DNA of 12,147 nucleotides from Stagonosporopsis chrysanthemi (GCA_022560025.1 JAFISE010000377.1:1-12147); one strand, 5' to 3'; positions 1-10,189 are shown, numbered from the stretch's first letter. The notes: a model not told the origin generated them from the letters alone. Numbers and translations: made by a program.

Positions 1-290
1 AACCCATCGCGTTGTGTTGTTGTGGATGTGTGAGGATAGGGGTGTTTTGGTGGTTCGGCGCATCACGCGAATCCGCGCATCACGCGCACAGACACGGTAG
101 TGGTGCGCCGCCCTTCCTGATTAGGATGCGCACCTCTGCGACCCCCAACTTCACCGCGCTGCAGCACTACCACCACAGCCTGCACGGCGTAGCTGACTGC
201 GCCGCTGCGCTCGCTGGCCTCGCCGCTATCCATGCCTGCCCGAATCTCTACCACCAAAAATCCTAACCTCAACCTGCCTCGCAGCTCTTG
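1..290. other. GC-rich block without a convincing gene, possible repeat fragment
   Basis: This edge segment is clearly richer in G and C than the AT-rich sequence that starts near 290. It holds a 12-bp direct repeat, gcgcatcacgcg, at 58-69 and 75-86 (17-bp period). Open frames exist on both strands (84 codons at 12-266 plus, 69 codons at 63-272 minus), but they overlap each other, have biased composition (runs of Ala, His, Val, Arg) and show no recognisable domain, so I do not call them genes. The sharp change in base composition suggests a dispersed-repeat or transposon end, or a subtelomeric-type segment. No terminal repeat or telomeric array is visible, so this is inference. Confidence 0.35.
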
Positions 291-341
291 AAAATTTAAT
301 TTATTTAAGCTAGCGCATAGTCAGTGTGTGCTTATAGGGAG

Positions 342-1085
342 TTATTCTTTATGATAACAGACCTTTAACTTTGAAGGATACCTAGCTACTATGCCATAAC
401 CTAAGATAGAGGAAAGCACCATTACAGATCCTAAGGTATAGTATGCAACCTGGTCGTAGATTTCAGGGAAAACCAGCACCCACATTCCGAACGGCGCGAA
501 TGTCCAGATTGTGCCGAAGATGTTGAGAAGGCAGAAGGCGACTGAGAGGCCTTCACTTGAGCCTCTCCGCAGGTACTCATGTAGGGGACCTACACCAGCA
601 ACAACGCATGTTAGTCCACCCCACTGCATGAGACACTCGTCGCCCATGAGAATAATGCCCAGGAAGATGATACCATACATGACTGCAAGGTTTGCGATCG
701 TGTAGCAAAGAACTGAAGACAGTGACGGATCCGGACCGAAGAATTGCGAGAAAGTTCCTCTCCTGTCTTTCTTGATGGTCATATAGATTGACCATATCTC
801 TAGAATAGACCACACAAAAAGCCCTTTATGCATTCCCCATAGATACCAATGGTTACCGTACTGAGGAGCGGCTTGACCAAGACGGTAACACCATATGGTA
901 TCGTGCGCGAGGAAGAAGGTATGCATCCAGAATGCGAACGGGTCTTTCCCCTCAGTAAGCATAGTCCGAATGCTTACACAGTATATGAGGAAGCCGATTG
1001 CTGACGAGACCGCGCAGGCTAAAAACAAGGGCTTGTTCTCGAACGTGAACTCCTCCACGATACGTTGGTAATCACTGACAGACAT
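342..1085 (-). CDS. Seven-segment integral membrane protein with PQ-loop-like stretch, function unknown
   Basis: A single uninterrupted frame of 247 codons, from ATG (complement of 1083-1085) to TAA. Hydropathy by eye gives about seven membrane segments, near residues 20-40, 51-70, 82-104, 123-148, 152-170, 180-205 and 213-236. Notable motifs are HTFFLAHD followed by an NHW block in the second segment and loop, an acidic residue in a membrane segment (LEIW), and RRGSSEGLSVAFCLLNIFG, which resembles the PQ-loop pattern of small solute carriers. Size and topology also match fungal membrane-bound terpene cyclases (PaxB/Pyr4 type), but I cannot see their diagnostic residues with certainty. I therefore leave the function open between a small transporter-like protein and a membrane cyclase. 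Clean codons and a full-length frame argue that the gene is functional. It is divergent from the glycosyltransferase gene, with 564 bp between the two start codons. Confidence 0.8.
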   Translation of the reverse strand: MSVSDYQRIVEEFTFENKPLFLACAVSSAIGFLIYCVSIRTMLTEGKDPFAFWMHTFFLAHDTIWCYRLGQAAPQYGNHWYLWGMHKGLFVWSILEIWSIYMTIKKDRRGTFSQFFGPDPSLSSVLCYTIANLAVMYGIIFLGIILMGDECLMQWGGLTCVVAGVGPLHEYLRRGSSEGLSVAFCLLNIFGTIWTFAPFGMWVLVFPEIYDQVAYYTLGSVMVLSSILGYGIVARYPSKLKVCYHKE

Positions 1086-1199
1086 AATGCATTGGCAAAA
1101 GATAGAATAGAGATTTGATAACGTTCGATATGAAGACCGCTATATACGAAAGGACATCCGAATACTTAAGGGTCCTAGAGCATTCAGCGGATGCAGCAA

Positions 1200-1239
1200 G
1201 AGCCGAGCCGGACCCAGCCGGACCCAGCCGGACCGAGCC
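1200..1239. repeat. 10-bp GC-rich tandem repeat
   Basis: The unit gacccagccg occurs exactly at 1211-1220 and 1221-1230. It is flanked by diverged copies (agccgagccg at 1201-1210 and gaccgagcca at 1231-1240), giving about four units. The array sits about 115-155 bp upstream of the membrane-protein start codon and 410 bp upstream of the glycosyltransferase start. It is either a short minisatellite or a cluster of GC-rich factor sites. Confidence 0.75.
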
Positions 1240-1488
1240 AAACAAAAAAATGGATACATGTTGTTTCACTTTAATGAAATGTGCAAGTTTACTATGTCTT
1301 GTACTACTATAATCATTTAGTCAGCTACGTGTACTAGCACGCGTTCAGGTAAGAGGGACTGTCAGTGCACTGTCACTAGCACAGCGGTACAGGTTCAGGA
1401 AAGCTTAACCAACGATTATATCACACCGCCCTTCTTGGCATTGATCAGAGCTGTGCTCTGTGACACGTTTACTGCATTGTGTTGTATC

Positions 1489-1494
1489 TATAAA
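1489..1494 (+). promoter_or_regulatory. Possible TATA box of the glycosyltransferase gene
   Basis: TATAAA lies 161 bp upstream of the ATG at 1650, within the 9-mer TCTATAAAG. The same 9-mer recurs upstream of the P450 gene (4052-4060). It is followed by a CAA-rich and pyrimidine-rich leader typical of a fungal 5' untranslated region. The assignment rests on motif and distance only. Confidence 0.35.
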
Positions 1495-1649
1495 GATACT
1501 GTACGTGCTATTTACTCAAGAATTACATCTCAACAACAACCTACTTGTTCGTTCTTATCCTTCGTTTCAACCACTCTTTGCAGTTGAGGCAAAGGTGCTT
1601 CCTAGCCTTTTTAGAGATCTATAGGAAGTGTTGGAATCGTTAAACCAAG

Positions 1650-2955
1650 ATGGACTATCCGTCCATCCTAAATACAAGTCTCATTACGGCTAAAGCGGCG
1701 CTACCTCCGCAGTTGCTCACTCCTCTCCCTAGTTCTCTTATATCACCACCTCCTTTGGTTCCAAACTCTAAATCAGTTTTCGCATTTTGGGATCAGGGGA
1801 TCCAAGCCCTGCATCCTTACGCCCTTCGTAACGTAATAGCCTGGCACCATCGTCTGTCACCGCAAGGCTGGAACGTTTACGTTTTCGACCTGGTTCCAAA
1901 CTCTCCTCTTAATATCGCCAACTTCCTCAACATTACGGATCCGAAAGTCGTGCCTGATGCGTTCCGAGAGAATACTCTTTCTGGCCAGTTCAAAGGACAG
2001 CAAGCGTCTGATTTGGTCCGATTTCCCTTGTTACTCAGATATGGTGGTGTGTACATGGATGTAGGCATCGCGTTGTTTGGAGACCTTGATAAGCTGTGGA
2101 CAGAGCATATTATGAACCCAGATTCACCTTACGACTTTGCAGGATTCACCGTTGGTAAGATTTCTGCCCTCCCTACCATTTCCTCAGACGTCTTCTACTA
2201 AGCGCAGAGCTATGATTCTGTACTAATTAGTGACAGATTCCTCTAACATTGCTATACTCAGCTATCTACTTATAAGCAATGCAAACAATCCGCTTGTGAG
2301 TCGCGCTCACTACATCTTGCTCAAGATCTGGGAAGGCAAGACTGGCACTTCAGGAATGCACAAGCATCCTCTGGTCAGTCACGCACCTATATTCAATGTG
2401 CCATCTGAATTCATTACGAATGATGGTAACGATGAGGGTAATGCCTTCAGCTTTGAGAGCCTGGTAGATTACGCAATCCATATGCAGACCATAACCTCTG
2501 CTCAATCCTGGGTGGATGAAGTTGATGGATGGGACGGCCCGCAGTATGTCAGAGATAAATGCTATCTGCTTGACATGATGGATCACTCTCATGTCCACGA
2601 GCGTCTTGCATCTTGGAATGGAGAGCTGCTGCATCGGCTGTTCCTGCTACCATTGCCCAAACAAGGAGAGGAAGAGAGCGAGGACCAAAGATTGGCAAGA
2701 CTAGTGACGGAGGAAGTTGTAGGAAAGAGCTGGTGCATGAAACTTGGCCACGAAGCAGTTGGAAAGCTATCAAATTTTGACTCGCTTGGAGTCTGCTGGA
2801 GGAATAATCCGGGCACCGATTGCGTTGAAGGTACTTATGGGGGATGGCTGAGATGGGCGGAATGGAACTTGGGGCAGAACGAACTTGTAGAGAAGATTAA
2901 TGTCCCTGTGTTCCAGCCAACTATGAGGGGCAAACTTCTTCATGGAAATTGGTAA
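1650..2955 (+). CDS. Capsular-polysaccharide-synthesis-type glycosyltransferase (two exons)
   Basis: Proposed coding sequence: exons 1650-2154 and 2237-2955 (1224 nt, 407 residues). The intron starts GTAAGA at 2155, has TACTAAT at 2221-2227 and ends CAG at 2236. An alternative acceptor at 2230 is also in frame and would add two residues. Read through, the first exon frame stops at 2199-2201, so splicing is required. Exon 1 carries FAFWDQG (about residues 44-50), SDLVR (120-124) and YGGVYMD (131-137). These match the nucleotide-sugar and metal-binding region of fungal Caps_synth/GT32-like glycosyltransferases, with D137 in the DxD-like position. The C-terminal half has GMHKHPL and GWDGPQY blocks, consistent with the same family. 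No signal peptide or membrane anchor is evident. It probably transfers a sugar to a glycan or small molecule; donor and acceptor are unknown. Start context CCAAGATGG is good. Confidence 0.8.
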
Positions 2956-3869
2956 CTAGCTTGTGCTATGCTGCGATACGAGTCTCTCCAGATCTAGATA
3001 GATTATTCTATACTTTAACACTTATGTATTGTGCTCTGTAAAGTAATAAGAAGAGATAAAATAAGTAGGAAGATGTTAGGCACTGTTGTCTTTCTGCGTT
3101 ACATACAAGTAGATAATTTTTGGATGTATGGCGCTTGCTCATTACTCTGTGAGTAATCACAGCGGTCTTTGAAACGCTGCACGTAACGCTAAACAGAACT
3201 TTGGGTAATTCCTCGATCCACTGGCGAATTACCGGATTGACGAAGCTTCCGAAGGTATACCAGCTGGTTGGGGAAAGACCGGCAACGCCAACTCGTGCCG
3301 AAATCAGTCTTCTAGTCGAGCCAAGAATGTCAAGAAAGACGCGTAAGGCACAAATCTAAAAGCAACGCCAAGCATTTAGAAAGGACCATTCACTGTAGCT
3401 GCAGTTTGATTAGAATCAGGTTGCTCAGACAGCCGAAAAGCGGGGTTAGGCATCACTCGCGCTCCTATTCACGCAACTCGTTGTCACCTCCAACTTCAAG
3501 AACACAGAAAAGGTGGTATTGAGCTTTTTTTACAAAGAGAATGCAGTAAACTCTCGGTTTTCGCATTGCTGGGGCTACAGTGCGAGATCAGATACCCAGC
3601 GTCCGTGTGTTTGATCACGTGACTTGGCTATATAGTTCTTGTTCTCTTTGCGCATGAAGGGCTGAAAAGTTCTACCAGCAGAAACTAATGCAAGCATGTT
3701 ATCGCAATCAAGCTGTGGATAGCGTTCAGCCACTCAGTTCACCTGGCTTAGTCACCACATAGCTGGCAGGCAGAATGAGTTCAAGAAAGTTTGATACGCA
3801 CATTTAAATTTCTTGCAAGGTCACTGGAGGCAAGCGGTCAAATACGGCCGTTGCCGTGACAGACAATAT

Positions 3870-3947
3870 TACCGGCAGGAAAGACTCATAGGTGATACGT
3901 TCTCCTGAATCTCAAGCCTTGAGAGCCGGATAGAACTTCTGCCGGTA
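3870..3947. repeat. Inverted 9-bp repeat upstream of the P450 gene
   Basis: TACCGGCAG (3870-3878) and CTGCCGGTA (3939-3947) are exact reverse complements separated by 60 bp, about 250-320 bp upstream of the P450 start codon. The central CGG/CCG triplets resemble half-sites of fungal zinc-cluster (Zn2Cys6) activators, so a paired regulator site is conceivable. A chance match of this length in 1.2 kb is also possible. Confidence 0.35.
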
Positions 3948-4053
3948 GCCCGTGAGAAACCAACTTCGGCCCTAATCTGCAATTAAAAAATAGTAATCAT
4001 TCTTTTTGCACTATGTATTACACATAGGTATTCTATTTTACCTGCATACTCTC

Positions 4054-4059
4054 TATAAA
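4054..4059 (+). promoter_or_regulatory. Possible TATA box of the P450 gene
   Basis: TATAAA lies 140 bp upstream of the ATG at 4194. It sits in the same 9-mer (TCTATAAAG) found at a similar distance before the glycosyltransferase gene. This is motif and position evidence only. Confidence 0.35.
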
Positions 4060-4193
4060 GCCGAAGCAGAGCTGGTACCGAATCTCTCGGGTCCTATGCT
4101 TATTCCAGGCCTTTACAACGCTAGTTGACAGTTGCGATCATTAATGCTTTCCACACGGACGTAGTGCACATAAAAATCAACAACTCCTCTACA

Positions 4194-6074
4194 ATGAGTT
4201 TTCATCCTACTCTAGATTTAGCTTCTCTTCGATTTCTCTTTATGCTCATTGCTGAGAGACTTCTGAAAAGAGAGACTGTGATTCTGTCCTTCACTACGGT
4301 AAGAGTCTCTCTACTCAAATGAAGTAAAACGTACTCATCGCGTAGGTGTTGCTGTACCTCGCGTCGGTCGTTGTATATCGCCTCTATTTCCACCCTCTGT
4401 CTAAGTATCCTGGCCCTGTTTTGGCTGCGATCACGATCAAGACATATGAGTACCATTACATCAAAGGCGACATGGCTCAATGGGTAAAGTCATTACACGA
4501 TAAATACGGCGACGTAGTACGACACGCACCGAACCATCTCAGTTATACCGCACCCAGGGCCTGGAAAGACGTATACGGACATCGCACTGCCACACATCAA
4601 GCAAATCCGAAGCACCTGACGTTCCGTACCCCGCTGATAAATGGCCATCCTGCCATTATAGCGATTGAGGATGAGGAATTACATGGACGCCAGCGAAAGA
4701 TATTTTCCCATGCCTTCAGCGATCGCGCATTGATGGAACAGCAAGATCTACTCGAGCGTTACGTCCGTCGATTAATTGATCTGATCCGCAAAGAAGCTCG
4801 ACAAAATCAAGACAGCGAATTGGATATCATCAAGCTTTACAACTGGACTACATTCGACATCATCGGAGATCTCACATTTGGAGAAGACTTGGGAAATCTT
4901 TCAAGCGGTAAGAATAGCGCTTGGATAGACCTTGTCTATGCCAACATCAAGTATATGGTCATTGGACAATGCCTAGACCATTACAAAGTTCTGACATGGG
5001 TTATCCGTACTCTTACACCGAAGAAGATACTTGAAGAGGCTGACGTACACGCCCGTAACTCGCGAGAGAGTGTTACTAGACGCCTTAAGATCGGGAAACA
5101 GAGTAGTCGGCCTGATATATGGGGACTTGTCCTTAAGCACGAAGGGGAGAATGGAATACCTCGCGGACAGATGGACGCTAATAGCTTTCTGTTCATGGTG
5201 GCAGGCAGTGAAACAACGGCGACTTTGTTGAGCGGCGCAACGTGGCTATTGCTCAAGAATCCAAGCAAGTACAAGAAACTCACTGAGGAAATTCGTGCGT
5301 TCCAGCGAGAAGCTGATCTAGACGCCACGAATTTGCGGCACATGAAGTATCTTGTCGCAGTAATCGAGGAATCCCTGCGATGTGAGCGATTGATTCAGTT
5401 TCTTGAAAATGCAAGAGGCTAATAATAATTGCTCTAGGGTATCCTCCAGTTCCCATTGGTCTCGAGCGACAGATTCCTAAAGGAGGGAACAGGATATTGG
5501 ATGATATAGTACCCGAAAATGTAGCTAAGTCTCTGTCCGGCTATAGGAGTTCAGCTAACGATATTGCTCCAGACCGCGATATCGGTGCATAGTTGGAGCG
5601 TTTGCCATTCAAATCGCAATTTTCTGCACCCGGACGAATTCATACCCGAACGCTGGATTCTCGACGAGGAAGGGTATAAAGAGTATCACGAATTCGATAA
5701 TCGTGATGCATCTCAGCCATTCTCGACAGGTCCCAGAAATTGCCTAGGTAAAAAGTAAGTCCTCGGCTCATTGTGCTTTACCACGACACTTTCGATCAAA
5801 GTTACAAAGCCCATGGTTGTGGCTTAAAGGCTTGTAGTTCTGCTAGCATTAAGCTAGTCACCGCATTATCACTTGTACAAGCTAGCTAACATAACGAAGC
5901 CTAGCCTATTATGAGATGCGCGCGATCCTAGCAAGGGTCCTGTTTAACTTTGACCTCGAACTCTGCCCAGAGAGCGATGCTTGGGGGCTAAATCAGAAAA
6001 ACTGGACGTTATGGGAAAAGCCGGAGCTTAGAGTGCGAATCAAAGAAAGGGATGTACTCGAGAGCACTGCGTAG
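4194..6074 (+). CDS. Cytochrome P450 monooxygenase, microsomal type, five exons
   Basis: Exons 4194-4298, 4346-5381, 5438-5520, 5573-5754 and 5900-6074 join in frame to 526 residues (1581 nt with stop). Introns are 47, 56, 52 and 145 nt, all GT-AG; the last three have CTAAT or CTAAC branch points. Family hallmarks are complete: a hydrophobic N-terminal anchor (about residues 36-50), the proline hinge PLSKYPGP (52-59), I-helix AGSETT (321-326), K-helix ExxR (377-380) followed by WYPPVP, PERW (433-436), and the haem loop FSTGPRNCLG with the cysteine ligand at 465 (codon 5741-5743). Length is normal for fungal class II enzymes. Overall resemblance is to isotrichodermin C-15 hydroxylase/versicolorin-desaturase-like P450s, but the substrate cannot be read from sequence. 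It should sit in the endoplasmic reticulum and need NADPH-P450 reductase. ATG 4194 is chosen because it is in frame, shortly before the anchor, and no earlier in-frame ATG follows the TATA-like site. No disabling change is seen. Confidence 0.92.
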
Positions 6075-9000
6075 GGATAGTGTATAGATTAAAGGTACAA
6101 GTGCAGACAAAATTCTTCGTTCTTGCAGTACGTTCAGTCTTTTATAGCTATTGTCTATTACTACAAATAGATTAGAAGCAACCTTAGAACAAGATTTATT
6201 ATACGTCAAAGCATCCTCTTTACAAGCCACTTTTTGGTGACTCCACCCTCAAGGTTGGGCCGTCAGAAGAAGCCGGGATGTACTTCTTATCGAAGTATGC
6301 CTATCAAGGTTTTCAGTTGCATTTCGGCATGAGCGGTTCGGAAATGTCAATCTGCGTCATAAATGATTGCTTACGGTAAGTTTGTGCAACTGCACATACA
6401 CAAAGCTCTTCCCCTAATTTGTAATAGTTACGAACTTCTTCCCTCGAAGGTGCTTTCCGGCAGTCTTCCAGAGGCCTTTATCGACGAGTCCTACCATTGG
6501 TATGATCATCATGCCGAGACCGTCATTTTCCAGCCTAAGAAACAGCCTTGGTCTTTCTCCACTATGAACACGCAGTGGCGCCTTCATGAAGTGGGTTCTT
6601 GCTAGCAGATGCTCTAGGGTACTAACGCTCTGCTGAACATGATGAGCAAGAGCTCTCTTGTAATGGCAGCCATTTTCCAGCCCCTCGAAGAGAACGCATT
6701 CATTCACAACATCTTTGACCAGACCGCTCAACAAGTTAGTGTCCTGCTTCCTAGGCTCGATCTGGAATTCTACATCACGGCAGGAGATACCCAGATCAAC
6801 TCACGCCAATATCGAGGCCTTATTCTGGACCCCGATCAGAATATTGGTACACTGATTGGATTGTCTAGCCGACTGGTGCTTCGAAAAGAGCATAGTGCCG
6901 AACGCCTTCTCCTCGTACCTGAAGGTGAAGTAAACTATGTGAGGCACAACTCTAGCGGCCACGTCTCGGTCACGATGAGCAAAGGAACGTCAAAGAAAGT
7001 GCATTCGTATAGTATTGACCAAACACTGCAACGAGTGATGGACACGGGAGATTTGCAATGCAAGTTGTTGCTTGCGTACCTGCACGCGCTTACATCTTCT
7101 AATATGCCAGATCTTCTTACCTACCGCACTGGGACGGAATCAGCACTGGAGATCTTGCCTTCAGCAGCCGTTCTTTCTTTCGGTCTACTCACACCGGTCA
7201 ACATCGAGATGCTTTTCCGGATCGCCAAATTATCTCCTGCAAGATACTTCTACCCGCACTACCTCAAGGAGATGCAGTTGATCAGTTGGGATTCCGATCT
7301 ACCATCTATGTCCCAAGACGGTCTGTTTAGCATGTACGTCAAAGACATCTTTGACGAAGCACGGAAGCAGAAAGTGTTCTACCAAAACACGGACTTCGCA
7401 GAGCCAACAAAAGATCAATTGAACTGGCTATCATCTGGTAAGCTATGATCTGCTACCTTTGTTTTGTATGATCGCGATGCTAATATAGATACCTCAGAGA
7501 CCCGACTCTTTCTTCAGGAACGCGACGCCATCAGGTTAGCGTATGTTCGAACGGGGGACTATGGTGGTTGAGCGTTTACTTCAAAGCATGACACAGTCTA
7601 CGCCGCCAGGGATCTGGACACTGACTCCGAAAACGGGAAACGCGCCTTTATTGCTGCTACAATGATTTCACAGGATCAGCCAACCCTTCCTTCTCCGATC
7701 TACGCTCTGAAAGACTTGCTCTTGACCTCGTATTTCAATAATGGCATTGTCAAGGGCTCTGCGGCGGGTTTGGAGCCTTCTGAGCTTCGCTACGATTCTC
7801 AATGGACTGAGTTACTATCTTCCATACTCTCGGACAAGTGGTGTAAGCTGCATAAACTGTTGGCTAATCCACCTGCAACACTTAATGCGTTCGACATCAT
7901 GACATGGCTTTCGACGACGGCATTCCAGAAGTCAGCGAACATGGATGCCATCTTAGCCTTGGGTTTTTTTTTTCAAGTGACCAGAGCTTGCTCGCCCGCT
8001 GCCTCCCACTTTCAACGAGCTTCAATTGCATTACGGACACGACTTCTCTCAAGAAGCAATTTTCACGATAGTCCGGCTGCACGAGGAAACCATTGATGCT
8101 TTTTATAATTTCTCATGTCCAAAGAACAACACAGAAGCCGAGGCGCAGCACGCACAACGAAAACGCGATTTGTTCATTTCTACTTATAATAAGGCTACAG
8201 AAAAGCTGGTTCTGGCGCTAGAGTCACAGTGGCCGTGCTAGTCACCGATCATGCCTCACACCGCAGACATTACAGACTACGTTCGTATGTCAAACCTATT
8301 GGATTTCATCAAAAGTAGATTCAAGATCTGGCTTGACAACCGAGACTTCAAGCTTTACCTGGAGCACATTTCAGAATTACTTAGAAGCTAGCAAGTCTCC
8401 AGCATCACAGTTCCAGTGCACGGTGTACAGTCGCTGCAAAAGAAGCATAGTCTACAGGATGAGTACCGATGCATTGGAATGCAAGCAGTCTTTGATGAAG
8501 ATCCCGCCATACTGGACGATTGTGAGTTAGGTAGAACGTTTCATCCGCCTTCACTAACAAATACCTAGTCAAAGACCAAGCGCCACATGAGCCCAGATTG
8601 ACAAAAGCCATCGGTACCGACAGCGTTGACAGTACTGACATGCTGTCTCGACTGGATAGTCTTTGTTCAGCTCTAGACTCTCAAGCGGTTTCGGAATGTG
8701 ACAAGATTTACGTCGAACAGCTGCGAACTAGCTGCAGGGCGCTGCAGACCCGAGGCTGCGGTCAGCAGACGCTGATCGCTGCAATTAGTGCTAGGACTCA
8801 GGAGCTCTTTAGTTCTCATCTCGCCGATTGCAGAGCGTTCCTTGCAGATTTCAACTCTTCTCTACACGACACCCTGACTAGCAAGTCTACATCAGCGCAC
8901 AGCATTGCCTTCCGCGCAAGGTTAGGCCCTCGTGTATCCCCGACTTTTTGGCGGAAATATCTGAGGCGAGACCAGTACAGCGGCCTCCCTCGACTGTGGC

Positions 9001-9119
9001 AAAAGCTGATCATTGCGTATGGCCGCGCGATTACGCATCTTCATCGAGCACAGAGATTAAGCGACCTCTCATCCAGACCAGTCGAGCTTGCTGAAGAGTA
9101 TTGCCATCGCGGACACATC

Positions 9120-9910
9120 AACTGGGATCCTGAGGAATTTCCAGAGACTTTACTACTCGAAGCTGAAAGTGGTATCTTGGTTCGTAAGGAGCAAGAGACC
9201 ATTGCAGGGCACATGAGACATCCTGAGAACGAGAAGAACGCGGTGGTGCAGTTGGTTATGGGCGGAGGAAAGTCGCCCACGATTGTTCCTATCGTCGCTG
9301 CATATCATGCAGATAGCCAACAGTAAGTGCGCTGTTGTGTCTACATTGCGAAAGCTAATCTGTGCGTGTCAGATTGGTCCGCATCGAAGTAGGCAAGTCG
9401 CAAAGCCAACAGATGCTCTACACTTTGATCTCCAAGCTTAGCGGCCTTCTGGGACGTCGCATCTATCAAATGCCATTTTCCAGGGACCTCCGCATCTACG
9501 AGGAAGATGCAGACGCCATCCGCGCGTACTGCCAGGACTGTATCAACAACCGGGGCGTTATGTTGACACAGCCCGAGCACAAACTGTCATTCAAGCTCAT
9601 GGGCATCGAAACCTATGCCGTCGACAAGACTAGAGTTGAGGCATTACTCCGTGACACACAAGCCTTCTTGGATCAGGTCACACGCGACATTGTGGACGAG
9701 AGTAACGAAAACTTCAGTCCACGTTTCGAGCTGGTCTACACTATGGGCTCGCAACGCTCTGTTGAATACGCTCCAGATCGTTGGGTCATCATACAGGAAA
9801 TCCTGGGTCTCATGCCCAAAATTGCTACGCTGATCAAGCGCAAACTTCCAGGCTCCATCGATCTCCACAGCGGCGGACAGGGTCGTTTTCCGAGGATTCA
9901 GATCCTGCGT
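9120..9910 (+). other. DUF3638-like core with P-loop, inside the pseudogene
   Basis: This is the best conserved block, beginning at NWDPEEFPETLLLE and including the loop VMGGGKSPTIVP (codons about 9255-9290). After the intron 9323-9372 come QSQQMLYTLISKLSGLLGRR, the QPEHKLSFKLMG block and an acidic DIVDESNENF box (DES at 9695-9703). In the family as I know it the loop reads MGEGKSS, so here Glu has become Gly and the residue after Lys-Ser has become Pro. The spacing of loop and acidic box fits a nucleotide-binding RecA-like domain. Boundaries are approximate. Confidence 0.65.
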
Positions 9911-10189
9911 TTTGATGCTTCCGAACTTCTGTCGACCCTGCTCGCCGAGCATGTTCTGACGTACGGTATCTCAGGGCTTGCTGTTCGCAGTCAATCACCA
10001 GATATGAAGCAGTCAATAATCCAGTACATCACATCTCTAAGACTGAGCGCCGAGGAGATCGAGAAAGTCGAGGGCAGCAGCTTTTGGTCTGAGAGCACAA
10101 TGCAGCCGCTACTTCTGTTGCGAGGTCTCCTCGCTGGAGGAATGTTGGCATTCGCCTTTGGCTCGAAACGCTGGCGAGTGCATTATGGT

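Larger units (their letters stand above)
1086..1649. promoter_or_regulatory. Divergent intergenic promoter region
   Basis: This 564-bp space lies between the start codons of the minus-strand membrane protein and the plus-strand glycosyltransferase, so it should hold both promoters. Visible elements are a TATATA at 1141-1146 about 56 bp from the membrane-protein start, a GC-rich tandem repeat near 1200-1239, paired short repeats (ACTAGCAC at 1333-1340 and 1375-1382; ACTGTCA at 1358-1364 and 1369-1375), and a TATAAA at 1489-1494. An open frame at 1115-1312 is interrupted in composition by the repeat and is not supported as a gene. Shared regulation of the two genes is possible but not shown. 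Confidence 0.5.
2956..4193. other. 1.2-kb region without a recognisable gene
   Basis: No open frame here resembles a protein family, and I see no RNA gene. The left part should be the 3' untranslated region and terminator of the glycosyltransferase gene (AT-rich, AATAAG near 3045). The right part should be the P450 promoter. Short signals are CACGTG at 3616-3621 followed by TATATA at 3629-3634, and a 9-bp inverted pair, TACCGGCAG at 3870-3878 and CTGCCGGTA at 3939-3947. None of these can be assigned a role from sequence alone. Confidence 0.5.

Noticed and set aside
12..272. Small genes in the GC-rich left edge
   Set aside because: The two frames overlap on opposite strands, have biased composition and match no family I recognise.
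2230..2955. A separate gene starting at 2230
   Set aside because: It would start with GTG, and it continues the glycosyltransferase fold from exon 1 across a good GT-AG intron.
3616..3634. Promoter (CACGTG plus TATATA) of a hidden gene
   Set aside because: The next ATG (3654) opens a three-codon frame, and no protein-like frame follows before the P450 start 560 bp away.
4981..5343. 120-codon minus-strand open frame
   Set aside because: It is the antisense shadow of the P450 exon 2, which carries the I-helix motif.
7438..7488. Stop codon TGA just after the 7437 exon end as another lesion
   Set aside because: It lies in a 51-nt intron with GTAAGC donor, GCTAAT branch and TAG acceptor that restores the frame.
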